From Acidimicrobiaceae bacterium UBA2093 (GTDB lineage: Bacteria > Actinomycetota > Acidimicrobiia > Acidimicrobiales > Ilumatobacteraceae), in contig DCZD01000012.1 in assembly GCA_002331255.1 (NCBI GenBank), positions 79,786 through 116,366 on the forward strand: 36,581 nt of DNA. Direction: 5' to 3'. The translations under genes were made by a program, and so were the position numbers. The notes beneath the pieces were generated by a model. That model was not told the origin of the DNA. It did not search any database and saw nothing but the letters and a program-made list of their open reading frames with translations. Position 1 is the first letter of the stretch. Each line of letters opens with the position of its first letter. Positions 7,619 through 15,965 of the stretch are shown one piece after another.

Positions 7619-7969
7619 GTGCATCCTGCAGTTATTGCCTCCGGTTCGTCATCCAGCAGCGGAGGTTCAGCCCTCTTCCAGTTGTTCTTCTTCGGCGCCA
7701 TCTTCGTGGCGATGTACTTCCTGTTATTGCGACCACAGCGTCGTCGCATGAGGGAGACTCAAAACCTGCAGAGCAGCATCGCCGTCGATGACGAGGTTGT
7801 CCTCTCGTCTGGGGTAATTGGGTTCATCTCTGCAATCGATGGAGATGTCTTGTGGCTAGACATCGCCGAAGGTGTCGAAATCCGCGTGTTGAAGTCGGCA
7901 GTCGCCCGCAAGATCGACACGTCGCGCGAAGCGGCGGGCGGCGAGCCCAAGTCAGACAGCTCTAAGTAA
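7619..7969 (+). CDS. yajC: preprotein translocase subunit YajC
   Basis: YajC is a small membrane partner of the SecDF complex. The 116-residue protein has a short Ser/Gly-rich N-terminus, one transmembrane helix (about 20-38, LFQLFFFGAIFVAMYFLLL), the signature RPQRRRMRE just after it (about 39-47), and a cytoplasmic domain DEVVLSSGVIGFISAIDGDVLWLDIAEGVEIRVLKSAVA. It is followed 10 bases later by secD, so yajC-secD-secF form a classical unit. GTG 7619 is the only start that leaves a short N-terminus before the membrane helix. Confidence 0.94.
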   Translation: MHPAVIASGSSSSSGGSALFQLFFFGAIFVAMYFLLLRPQRRRMRETQNLQSSIAVDDEVVLSSGVIGFISAIDGDVLWLDIAEGVEIRVLKSAVARKIDTSREAAGGEPKSDSSK

Positions 7970-7979
7970 ACGACGCTCC

Positions 7980-9521
7980 ATGCGCCGACGTCTTCTCGTA
8001 CCTCTCATCTCCATTCTCGTGATCGCCTTTGGCGGTCTCGGAGCCAACTTGTTGGCTGGTAACTCGCCGGCACTCGGACTTGACTTGCAGGGTGGGGTGT
8101 CTGTCACCTTGCAGCCGGTCGGAGAGTACGAAGTAAATGCGCTCGATGTCGCAGTGGAAATCATCCGCCAGCGCGTTGACTCCCTCGGTGTCGCCGAACC
8201 AGAAATCATCCGACAGGGTGGCACCGTCGTCGTCAACCTCCCAGGCGTAAAGGATCAACAAAGCGCGCTGGACCTCGTCGGACGATCCGGAGAATTGACG
8301 CTTCGCCCGGTGTTGCAGATGGGGACGACCGCCACCACGACAACTGCTGTGGGATCGCCGACCACAAGTACCGCGGAACAGACGACCACCACCGCGGGCG
8401 ACGTTGCAACAGGTCCGGGAAGTGCGCGCCGTGCAGCAACAACCACTGTTGCTCCAACCGACACGACGTTGCCAGCGACAACTGACACGACGATCAATAC
8501 GACGACCAATACGGCAACAGCGGAGCAGTCACAGTTGGCTGAAGGCCAAGAGATACTCGCCGATCGTGATGGCTCATTTGTGTACCTCGTCGGTCCAGTT
8601 GCGGCAACGGGTGAAGTGTTCGAGAACGATGCAAGTGCAGAGATTCAGAACGGCTCGTGGGTCGTCGTTGTAACTCTGCGTTCAGGTGCAAGCGGCGAAG
8701 ACCAGTGGAACGCGGTGGCTGCCCAGTGTTTCAACAAAGCAGAGACGTGCCCAAGCCAGCAGCTCGCCATCGTGTTGGACGGCGAAGTCATCTCGGCTCC
8801 GGCTGTTCAGGAGCCCACGTTCACAGGTGGAAGCGTTCAGATCAGCGGTGACTTCACCGAAGAAGAGGCACGTCAACTCGCAAAAATCCTCGAATTCGGT
8901 GCAGTGCCCGTCAAGTTTGATGCGCCAACAGCACAAGCAGTGTCGGCGACACTCGGTACCGACTCACTCCGTGCTGCAGTTGTGTCTGGCGCTGTCGGAG
9001 TGCTCTTGGTTCTGCTCTATCTCTTCCTCTATTACCGTCGCATCGCATTCGTCGTGTTGTTCGGTTTGGCTGTGTCCGGTTCGCTTCAGTGGAGCGTCAT
9101 CTCGTGGCTGTCGCGTTCAAATGGTCTCGCTCTTACGTTGGCAGGTACTGCCGGAATCATTTTGTCTGTCGGCGTCACGGTCGATTCATACGTGGTCTTT
9201 TTCGAGAAGTTGAAGGACTCGCTTCGGTCTGGCCGGCGCCTCAAGAACTCAGCACAGCGCGAGTTCACGGCAGCCTGGCGCACCATTCTCGTGGCAGACA
9301 CAGTGTCGCTCATCGGTGCAACCGTGTTGTGGTGGTTAACCGTGGGAGCTGTTCGCGGTTTTGCATTCTTCCTCGGCTTGTCAACGCTCATTGACATGGT
9401 CATTGCGTACTTCTACACACGTCCCATGGTTCTGTTGTTGGCCCGCACTAGGTTCCTTAATTCAGCAAGCGTCCTCGGGGTGCGTCGGGTGGAAGCCGAC
9501 CCGTCTGTGGGAGGTGCATGA
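7980..9521 (+). CDS. secD: protein translocase subunit SecD
   Basis: SecD with SecF uses the proton gradient to help pull exported proteins across the membrane. The 513-residue protein has a first membrane helix (about 5-26), LGLDLQGGVSVTLQPV (32-47) opening the P1 domain, FTGGSVQISGDFTEEEARQLAKIL (about 286-309), and five C-terminal membrane helices. The helix motif GVTVDSYVVFFEKLKD carries the expected aspartate. Residues about 113-186 form a low-complexity insert rich in threonine (about 29 Thr), with Ala, Pro and Gln, between the two parts of P1; short-headed SecD proteins lack it. Such a segment is probably an unstructured extracytoplasmic linker. The gene overlaps secF by four bases. 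Confidence 0.96.
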   Translation: MRRRLLVPLISILVIAFGGLGANLLAGNSPALGLDLQGGVSVTLQPVGEYEVNALDVAVEIIRQRVDSLGVAEPEIIRQGGTVVVNLPGVKDQQSALDLVGRSGELTLRPVLQMGTTATTTTAVGSPTTSTAEQTTTTAGDVATGPGSARRAATTTVAPTDTTLPATTDTTINTTTNTATAEQSQLAEGQEILADRDGSFVYLVGPVAATGEVFENDASAEIQNGSWVVVVTLRSGASGEDQWNAVAAQCFNKAETCPSQQLAIVLDGEVISAPAVQEPTFTGGSVQISGDFTEEEARQLAKILEFGAVPVKFDAPTAQAVSATLGTDSLRAAVVSGAVGVLLVLLYLFLYYRRIAFVVLFGLAVSGSLQWSVISWLSRSNGLALTLAGTAGIILSVGVTVDSYVVFFEKLKDSLRSGRRLKNSAQREFTAAWRTILVADTVSLIGATVLWWLTVGAVRGFAFFLGLSTLIDMVIAYFYTRPMVLLLARTRFLNSASVLGVRRVEADPSVGGA

Positions 9522-10654
9522 TGGCCGGGCTCTGGAATCGCCTGTACACGGGAACGACCACGGTCGATTTCTATGGCAAGCGCAAGATCGGGTTCATCTT
9601 CTCAGCTGTCCTTGTTGTCATCACTTTGGGGTCGCTCTTTGCGCGGGGAATCAACCTCGGTATCGACTTCACGGGTGGAATTGCCTGGGAAGTGAAGCAA
9701 GCCGGTGAGCTAACTGTTGACACCGCTCGCGAAGTTCTGGAAGCCAACAAGATTGAGGCTTCGAACGCCAAGATCCAGACCGTCGATTCGGGTGATGCTG
9801 CACGAATCCGCATTCAGGTAGAAGACCAGACAGAACAGGTCGCAGCTGCGGTGAAAAAGGGACTAGCCGAGAAGGCATCGCTCGATGTCAATGAGGTGAG
9901 CCAGTCATCGGTGAGTAGCACTTGGGGACGCAGTATCACCGAGAAGGCTGCTTGGGCGCTGTTGTGGTTCTTTCTTTTGGTCACCGCCTTCATTGTGTGG
10001 CAGTTCGAATTCAAGATGGCCGTCGGTGCGCTGGCGGCCGTCGTTCATGACATCATCATCAGTGTCGGTGTGTATTCGCTGTCAGGTTTCGAGATGACGC
10101 CTGCGACGGTCGTCGCGTTCCTCACAATTCTCGGCTACTCGCTCTACGACACGATCGTGGTGTTCGACCGGGTTCGTGAGAACACTGAGATGTATTCAGG
10201 CAGCAAGGTGTCGTACGGCGACATCGTGAACGTGTCCATGAACCAAGTGTTGATGCGCTCGCTTAACACGAGCGTGTCTGCCTTGTTGCCTGTGGTCAGC
10301 CTTCTAGTGCTTGGTTCACTTGTCATGGGTGCGGTCGCTCTTCAGGAATTCGCGATTGCTCTGCTCGTTGGACTTGCGACGGGCGCTTATTCATCGATCT
10401 ACATCGCCACCCCAATTCTCGGAGTCCTCAAGGAGCGCGAAACCAAGTTCGCTGCTCTGAAGGGCCAGATGTCCCGTGGCGCGGACATGGCGAGAATGAT
10501 TGCGCGCGGAGCAACCACCACCACGCGCACGCGACCGACGTCGACATCGACGGAAAAGTCGGCACCGGAGCACAGTTCAGTGACTGAGTCGTTGGTAGAT
10601 GCGTCGGTGATCCTCAGCCATCCACCGCGACCGCGCAAGAAGCGCCAACGCTGA
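9518..10654 (+). CDS. secF: protein translocase subunit SecF
   Basis: Partner of SecD. The 378-residue protein has a first helix (about 23-43), INLGIDFTGGIAWEV (about 46-60, the P1 signature), then five further helices. These include LTILGYSLYDTIVVFDRVREN (about 203-223), whose Asp and Arg are conserved in proton-coupled SecF, and an N-terminal part of the AMN-type motif, NVSMNQVLMRSLNTS. The C-terminal tail of about 50 residues is rich in Thr, Arg and Ser and ends PRPRKKRQR, likely cytoplasmic. The start is the first of two tandem ATGs (9518/9521), within an ATGATG that overlaps the secD stop. A GGGAGG at 9509 provides an unusually good Shine-Dalgarno. Confidence 0.95.
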   Translation: MMAGLWNRLYTGTTTVDFYGKRKIGFIFSAVLVVITLGSLFARGINLGIDFTGGIAWEVKQAGELTVDTAREVLEANKIEASNAKIQTVDSGDAARIRIQVEDQTEQVAAAVKKGLAEKASLDVNEVSQSSVSSTWGRSITEKAAWALLWFFLLVTAFIVWQFEFKMAVGALAAVVHDIIISVGVYSLSGFEMTPATVVAFLTILGYSLYDTIVVFDRVRENTEMYSGSKVSYGDIVNVSMNQVLMRSLNTSVSALLPVVSLLVLGSLVMGAVALQEFAIALLVGLATGAYSSIYIATPILGVLKERETKFAALKGQMSRGADMARMIARGATTTTRTRPTSTSTEKSAPEHSSVTESLVDASVILSHPPRPRKKRQR

Positions 10655-10670
10655 GGTGAAACCGCGCCGG

Positions 10671-10676
10671 TAGCCT
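10671..10676 (+). promoter_or_regulatory. candidate -10 element (TAGCCT) of leaderless rel
   Basis: TAGCCT ends 6 bases before the ATG at 10683, in the 28-base gap after secF. It is identical in sequence and spacing to the elements before queA and hisS. No Shine-Dalgarno is present. Confidence 0.55.
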
Positions 10677-10682
10677 TGGCTC

Positions 10683-12902
10683 ATGGCGACCGTGGACAGA
10701 GTGCTCCCTTGGCGGAGGCATCACAGCGCACCCATCGAAGAGCTGGCCCCGTTGCTCACGGCCTATCGGACACGCCACCCAAAGGCCCCAGTTGCCCTCA
10801 TCAACAAGGCCTACGAGGCCGCCCGTGAGGCTCACCAACAGCAACAACGCTCGAGCGGTGAGTCCTACATCAACCATCCGATTGCGGTCGCTCGCATCGT
10901 TGCCGATCTCGGCCTCGACGAAGTGTCGCTTGCTGCAGCCCTGTTGCACGACGCGGTGGAAGACACTGACATCACTCTCGATGACGTCGAGCGCGAATTC
11001 GGCCATCAGGTAGCTGCCATCGTGGACGGGGTAACGAAGCTAGACCGTCTCAGTTTTGACTCCCGCGAAGAACAACAGGCCGCGACGATGCGAAAGATGC
11101 TTGTCGCGATGGCCAAAGACATTCGAGTGCTCGTCATAAAGTTGGCCGACCGTCTTCACAACATGCGCACGCTGGCTGCAGTGTCGCTCGAGAAGCAGCA
11201 ACGTGTCGCCCAGGAGACACTCGACATCTATGCGCCGCTTGCGCATCGCCTTGGTATGCAAGAGATGAAGCAGCATCTCGAAGACCTCGCGTTTGCCTCG
11301 TTGTACCCGAAGCGTTTCGCTGAGCTCGACCACCTTGTCGCTACGCGAACTCCAGAACGTGACGTCTACTTGGCGCGTGCAGTCGCTGAAGTGAGAAAGC
11401 GACTCGTTGGAGTCGGCATCACCGCCGAAGTGACGGGACGCGGGAAGCACTTGTGGAGCATCTACGAAAAGATGGTGCAAAAAGACCGAGAGTTTGACGA
11501 CATCTTTGACCTCGTCGCGGTGCGGATCATCGTCGACAGCGTGAAGGATTGCTATGGCGCACTTGGTTCAATCCACGGACAGTGGAAACCGGTTGTGGGC
11601 AGGTTCAAGGACTACATCGCCATGCCGAAGTTCAACTTGTACCAGTCACTCCACACCACGGTGATCGGGCCTGAAGGTCGACCACTCGAGGTGCAGATTC
11701 GCACTAGAGAAATGCATCATCGTGCTGAGTGGGGAGTGGCAGCCCACTGGGCCTACAAGGATGGAAGTGATCCCACAGACATCGACTGGTTGGGTCGCAT
11801 TATCGACTGGCAGTCCGAGACAGACGACCCGACCCAATTCATGGAGAACCTGAAGTCAGACCTCGATCAAGAAGAGGTCTTCGTCTTCACCCCGAAAGGA
11901 CGTGTCATCACGCTTCCCGTAGAGTCCACGCCGGTTGACTTCGCGTACGCGGTGCACACGGAAGTTGGTCACCGATGTATCGGTGCCCGGGTTAACGGTC
12001 GACTGGTGTCGCTCGAGCATCGTCTGCGTTCCGGCGACTCATGTGAAATTTTCACATCCAAAGTCGATGACGCTGGACCATCACGCGATTGGCTCGGATT
12101 CACTGTGTCTCCGCGAGCACGAAACAAGATTCGCCAGTGGTTCTCCCGGGAACGTCGCGAAGACGCGATCGAAGCCGGCAGAGAAGAGCTCGTTGCAGAG
12201 TTCCGGCGAGAAGGCCTGCCTGTGCAGCGCATCTGGGAATCTGAGGCCTTTACTCGCGAGGTCGAGACACACAACTACAGCGACCTTGACGCACTTCTCG
12301 CGGCTGTCGGCGAAAACCATGTGTCGGCACGCGGCCTCGCGCAGCGCGTGGCCCGCGCAATGCGTGGTGACCAAGGTGATGAACGTCTCTCAGTCACGAA
12401 TCGTGTCGACAAGATTGACCACGGTCGACGTGGGGCAAGTGGAATCCATGTGGAGGGCATGGATGACGTTCTCGTCCGATTGTCGCGTTGCTGCACGCCG
12501 ATGCCGGGCGATGAGATCATCGGATTTGTCACCAAGGGTCGCGGGGTCAGTGTTCACCGTGACGACTGCGCGAATGCACTTTCTCTGTCGGCCGACCACT
12601 CCGGCCGTCTCATCGATGTTGAATGGTCGGGCCCTGTGGAAGGCGCACGGTTCAGAGCCGGAGTGGAAGTTGTGGCGCTCGACCGCTCACGTCTCCTGCG
12701 AGATGTGTCGAACGCATTGTCCGACCAACATGTGAACATCGTCGCTTGCAATACATTGACCGGTGCTGATCGTGTTGCCAAGATGCGCTTTGAGTTCGAA
12801 CTTGCCGACCCGAACCATCTGGAGTCGGTGTTGCGCACCATCAAGGGAATCGATGCCGTCTACGACGCTTATCGCATCGTTCCTGGTGGGGGCGCGGACT
12901 AG
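10683..12902 (+). CDS. rel: bifunctional (p)ppGpp synthetase/hydrolase Rel
   Basis: A long RelA/SpoT homologue that makes and degrades the alarmone (p)ppGpp in the stringent response. In 739 residues it shows, in order, the HD hydrolase domain with His89-Asp90 and Glu93-Asp94 (LLHDAVEDTD), and the synthetase domain with GRGKHLWSIYEKM, FDDIFDLVAVRIIV and YQSLHTTVIGPEGRPLEVQIRT (about 255-350). The TGS domain (VFVFTPKGRVITLP, about 398 onward), a zinc-finger-type region with RCCTPMPGDEIIGFVTKGRGVSVHRDDC (about 602-629) and a C-terminal ACT domain follow. An intact HD motif argues for both activities, as in single-copy actinobacterial Rel. The stop TAG is also the first half of the putative hisS -10 element. 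Confidence 0.96.
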   Translation: MATVDRVLPWRRHHSAPIEELAPLLTAYRTRHPKAPVALINKAYEAAREAHQQQQRSSGESYINHPIAVARIVADLGLDEVSLAAALLHDAVEDTDITLDDVEREFGHQVAAIVDGVTKLDRLSFDSREEQQAATMRKMLVAMAKDIRVLVIKLADRLHNMRTLAAVSLEKQQRVAQETLDIYAPLAHRLGMQEMKQHLEDLAFASLYPKRFAELDHLVATRTPERDVYLARAVAEVRKRLVGVGITAEVTGRGKHLWSIYEKMVQKDREFDDIFDLVAVRIIVDSVKDCYGALGSIHGQWKPVVGRFKDYIAMPKFNLYQSLHTTVIGPEGRPLEVQIRTREMHHRAEWGVAAHWAYKDGSDPTDIDWLGRIIDWQSETDDPTQFMENLKSDLDQEEVFVFTPKGRVITLPVESTPVDFAYAVHTEVGHRCIGARVNGRLVSLEHRLRSGDSCEIFTSKVDDAGPSRDWLGFTVSPRARNKIRQWFSRERREDAIEAGREELVAEFRREGLPVQRIWESEAFTREVETHNYSDLDALLAAVGENHVSARGLAQRVARAMRGDQGDERLSVTNRVDKIDHGRRGASGIHVEGMDDVLVRLSRCCTPMPGDEIIGFVTKGRGVSVHRDDCANALSLSADHSGRLIDVEWSGPVEGARFRAGVEVVALDRSRLLRDVSNALSDQHVNIVACNTLTGADRVAKMRFEFELADPNHLESVLRTIKGIDAVYDAYRIVPGGGAD

Positions 12903-12905
12903 CCT
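12900..12905 (+). promoter_or_regulatory. candidate -10 element (TAGCCT) of leaderless hisS
   Basis: TAGCCT ends 6 bases before the hisS GTG at 12912. Its first three bases are the rel stop codon, so the promoter and the end of the upstream gene share sequence. Confidence 0.55.
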
Positions 12906-12911
12906 TCGCAC

Positions 12912-14183
12912 GTGCCTGCCTTCCAGACAAGCCCTGGTACTAGGGACATCATGCCGCCCGACGCGGCTCGCTGGCGTCAGTTCTCCGATGTCTTTGCCTC
13001 GACGGTCGAGGCCGCTGGTTATGCCTGCATCATCCCGCCAATGTTTGAAGAGCTTGGTGTTTTTAGGCGTCTCGGGGAGGCGACCGACGTCGTCACGAAG
13101 GAGATGTACGACTTCGAAGACAAGGGCGGTCGCCACATTGCTCTTCGGCCGGAACAGACGGCGAGTGTCTGTAGAGCGTTCGCACAACATCGTCCAGCGA
13201 CGCCATGGAAAGTTTGGTATTCGGGTCCAAATTTTCGATATGAAAAAGCCCAAGCGGGTCGTTATCGGCAGTTTGATCAAGTTGGCATAGAGGTTCTTGG
13301 AACAGACGACCCCGACATCGACGTCGAGGTGATCTTTCTGGGGTGGGATTTCTATCGACGACTCGGTCTCACAGATGTCGCACTCATGATCAATTCCTTG
13401 GGTGACACCGCAGACCGACAACGCTACGTCGATGCTCTTGCGGCGCATTTCTCCGCGCATAGGTCAACGCTCTCCGAGGAATCAGTACGTACCCTGGAGA
13501 AAAATCCCTTGCGAGTGCTTGACTCGAAGCGAGACCAAGACAAGCCAGCTGTCGAATCTGCACCACTTCTCAAAGATTTCTTGGGTGACGACGCTCGTAT
13601 CCATTTTGAACGAGTGTGCGAAGGTCTGAAAGAACTCGCCGTGCCGTTCGTGGTGAACGATCGTCTCGTGCGCGGACTCGATTACTACCGCCGCACGACG
13701 TTTGAGTTCGTCTCGACGGCTCTTGAGTCTGCACAGAATGCTGTCGGCGGTGGTGGTCGATATGACGGATTGGTGGAAGAGTTGGGTGGCCCCGCCACGC
13801 ATGGCATCGGGTTTGCTCTCGGTGTAGACCGCACACTTCTGGCGTGTGATGCGGAAGGTGTATTTCCCCCTCCAGCTGCATCGGTCGACGTTTTCGTCGT
13901 TGACGTCGTGGACGGCCGTCACGCTCGTGCGCTCACTCACGAGTTGCGGCGATGTGGTTTTTCGACCGACCGGGCATTCGATGGTCGCAGCATGAAGAGT
14001 CAGATGAAGGCGGCCGACCGCAGTGGCTCGAAGGTGGCAATCATCATTGGCGAAGACGAGGTATCGGCGGGAACATGCGTCGTTCGTCGCCTCGATTCCT
14101 CCGATCAGGTTGTCATTCAGCGTGCCGACCTCGTTGACTATCTCGGGTCACTCGGACTCACTCCCTCTACTGAAACGGCCTGA
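12912..14183 (+). CDS. hisS: histidyl-tRNA synthetase
   Basis: Class II synthetase that charges tRNA-His. The 423 residues show the start AFQTSPGTRDIMPPDAARW, motif 1 region FEELGVFRRLGEATDVVTKEMYDFEDKGGR, LRPEQTAS (about 77-84), motif 2 WYSGPNFRYEKAQAGRYRQFDQVGIEVLG (about 98-126), the histidine-specific GLDYYRRTTFEF (about 254-265) and motif 3 HGIGFALGVDR. An anticodon-binding domain ends the protein. The family more often has LRPEGTA, so the glutamine in LRPEQTAS is a mild variant. GTG 12912 gives a normal N-terminus and fits the leaderless pattern. aspS follows after four bases. Confidence 0.96.
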   Translation: MPAFQTSPGTRDIMPPDAARWRQFSDVFASTVEAAGYACIIPPMFEELGVFRRLGEATDVVTKEMYDFEDKGGRHIALRPEQTASVCRAFAQHRPATPWKVWYSGPNFRYEKAQAGRYRQFDQVGIEVLGTDDPDIDVEVIFLGWDFYRRLGLTDVALMINSLGDTADRQRYVDALAAHFSAHRSTLSEESVRTLEKNPLRVLDSKRDQDKPAVESAPLLKDFLGDDARIHFERVCEGLKELAVPFVVNDRLVRGLDYYRRTTFEFVSTALESAQNAVGGGGRYDGLVEELGGPATHGIGFALGVDRTLLACDAEGVFPPPAASVDVFVVDVVDGRHARALTHELRRCGFSTDRAFDGRSMKSQMKAADRSGSKVAIIIGEDEVSAGTCVVRRLDSSDQVVIQRADLVDYLGSLGLTPSTETA

Positions 14184-14187
14184 CACC

Positions 14188-15960
14188 ATGACGCACGACC
14201 ATGCGGCAACAACACTGCGAACACACACCTGTGGAGAGTTGCGCTCTGAGCACATCGGTCAGACGGTCTCGCTGTGCGGTTGGGTCGCCAAACGACGCGA
14301 GCATGGTGAGAAACTCGCCTTTGTCGACTTGAGAGATTTCTCTGGTGTCGTGCAGTGCGTCGTCGATAACGATGTCGACGTACGAAGTGAGTGGGTTGTG
14401 CGTGTCACAGGCATTGTCAGAGCGCGGCCAACCGGCACCGAGAATTCATCGTTGGCGACCGGTCAGGTCGAAGTCGGAGAGTGTCGCGTCGAAGTGCTGA
14501 ATACTGCGGAACCGCCACCGTTCCCGATCGATGCACGGGCCGATGACGTCGATGAGGGAATTCGTCTCCGCTACCGGTATCTCGACATACGTCGTGAGCG
14601 TATGCAACGAAATCTTCGCGTTAGAGCCCGGGTTAACTCCGCCATCAGGTCCGCTATGGAGAACCAAGGTTTCGTCGAAGTCGAAACTCCCTTTCTCATG
14701 CCATCTACACCCGAGGGGGCAAGAGAGTTTCTCGTGCCCTCGCGGAAAGAGCCGGGTTCGTTCTTCGCATTGCCTCAATCTCCTCAGCTGTGGAAGCAGT
14801 TGCTGATGGTCGCTGGCATCGACCGGTATTACCAAATCGCTCGATGCCTTCGCGATGAAGACCTGCGTGCCGATCGCCAGTATGAATTCATGCAGCTTGA
14901 CGCTGAAATGTCGTTCGTGACGCAGGACGATGTCTTGGCTGCAATTAGTGAAGCAGTCGTTGCGGCCGCAGAGTCGGTGACCGGAGTGCGACCACCCCAG
15001 ATCGAACGCATCACGTGGCGCGAGGCAATGGAGCGCTTCGGAGTTGACAAACCAGACCTTCGGTTCGGTCTCGAATTAGTGGAGCTCACCGACATCTTCT
15101 TGTCGACCGAGTTCAAAGCCTTCGCAGGGGCATCGTCCATCAAGGCCATTCGGGTCGATGCACTGACGTATCCCGAACACGCGTCGTACGGCCGAAACAA
15201 GCTCGATGGGCTCACTGATCGTGCGAAGAAGCTTGGTGCGAAGGGGCTCGTCTGGTTGAAGGTCGTGGAAGGTGGTCAAGTGGAATCGCCAGTCGCCAAG
15301 TTTCTCTCAGACACGGAACGCACAGAGCTTCTCGCGCGCACTGGGGCAATCGCTGGCGACCTAGTGCTCGTCGTCGCTGATGAATGGTCGACCACCTGTG
15401 AGGTGTTGGGTCAACTTCGAAATGACATCGGGCGACCACCAGTGCACGAGGGGCCGTATCGCTATGTCTGGGTAGTGGAGTTTCCTCTCTTTGTCGGTGC
15501 TGACCCCCACACCGGTCGGCCACGGCCAGGACATCATCCGTTTTGTCATCCGCACCCCGACGACATTGAAAAATTCGAAACCGATCCATTGTCTGTTCGT
15601 GCTCTCGCATACGACCTCGTGTTGAACGGATGGGAGTTGGGTAGTGGCTCGATCCGAATTCATGAACCCGAATTACAGCGAAAAGTGTTCAATGCGCTCG
15701 GTATCTCTGATGACGAGGCAGATCGTCGTTTCGGATTCTTCCTCCAGCCATTCAAATACGGCGCACCACCGCACGGCGGATTCGCCTTCGGCATTGACAG
15801 GTTGACAGCGATTCTGGCTGGTGAGGAGAACATCCGTGAGGTGATCGCATTCCCGAAGACTCAGAGTGGTGCCGACCCGATGACAAATGCGCCTACGCCG
15901 GTCGACCCCGGTCAATTAGCCGAGTTGGGACTACGACTTCTTCCACCTCCGGCTCAGTGA
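14188..15960 (+). CDS. aspS: aspartyl-tRNA synthetase
   Basis: Class IIb synthetase that charges tRNA-Asp. The 590-residue protein begins with an OB-fold anticodon domain (CGELRSEHIGQTVSLCGWVAKRREHGEKLAFVDLRD, about 10-50). The catalytic core has motif 1 near FVEVETPFLMPSTPEGAREFLVPSR (about 163-187), motif 2 RCLRDEDLRADRQYEFMQLD (about 220-239), a GAD-type insertion domain, and motif 3 FAFGIDRLTAILAGEENIREVIAFPKT. The size is typical of bacterial AspRS. Whether it is discriminating or also makes Asp-tRNA-Asn cannot be decided here; no gatCAB genes are in the window. ATG 14188 is preferred over longer in-frame starts inside hisS. No Shine-Dalgarno or -10 precedes it, so it is probably read through from hisS. 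Confidence 0.96.
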   Translation: MTHDHAATTLRTHTCGELRSEHIGQTVSLCGWVAKRREHGEKLAFVDLRDFSGVVQCVVDNDVDVRSEWVVRVTGIVRARPTGTENSSLATGQVEVGECRVEVLNTAEPPPFPIDARADDVDEGIRLRYRYLDIRRERMQRNLRVRARVNSAIRSAMENQGFVEVETPFLMPSTPEGAREFLVPSRKEPGSFFALPQSPQLWKQLLMVAGIDRYYQIARCLRDEDLRADRQYEFMQLDAEMSFVTQDDVLAAISEAVVAAAESVTGVRPPQIERITWREAMERFGVDKPDLRFGLELVELTDIFLSTEFKAFAGASSIKAIRVDALTYPEHASYGRNKLDGLTDRAKKLGAKGLVWLKVVEGGQVESPVAKFLSDTERTELLARTGAIAGDLVLVVADEWSTTCEVLGQLRNDIGRPPVHEGPYRYVWVVEFPLFVGADPHTGRPRPGHHPFCHPHPDDIEKFETDPLSVRALAYDLVLNGWELGSGSIRIHEPELQRKVFNALGISDDEADRRFGFFLQPFKYGAPPHGGFAFGIDRLTAILAGEENIREVIAFPKTQSGADPMTNAPTPVDPGQLAELGLRLLPPPAQ

Positions 15961-15965
15961 TCAAT

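Noticed and set aside
11935..12735. Long open frame (266 codons) on the + strand inside rel in another frame
   Set aside because: The rel frame across the same bases shows clear TGS and zinc-finger-region motifs. The alternative frame has a Cys/Ser/Arg-rich composition typical of a shadow frame.
12687..13460. Long open frame (257 codons) on the - strand opposite rel and hisS
   Set aside because: It lies antisense to well-conserved rel and hisS sequence, matches no family I recognise and has no start signal. Long antisense frames are expected in moderately GC-rich coding DNA.
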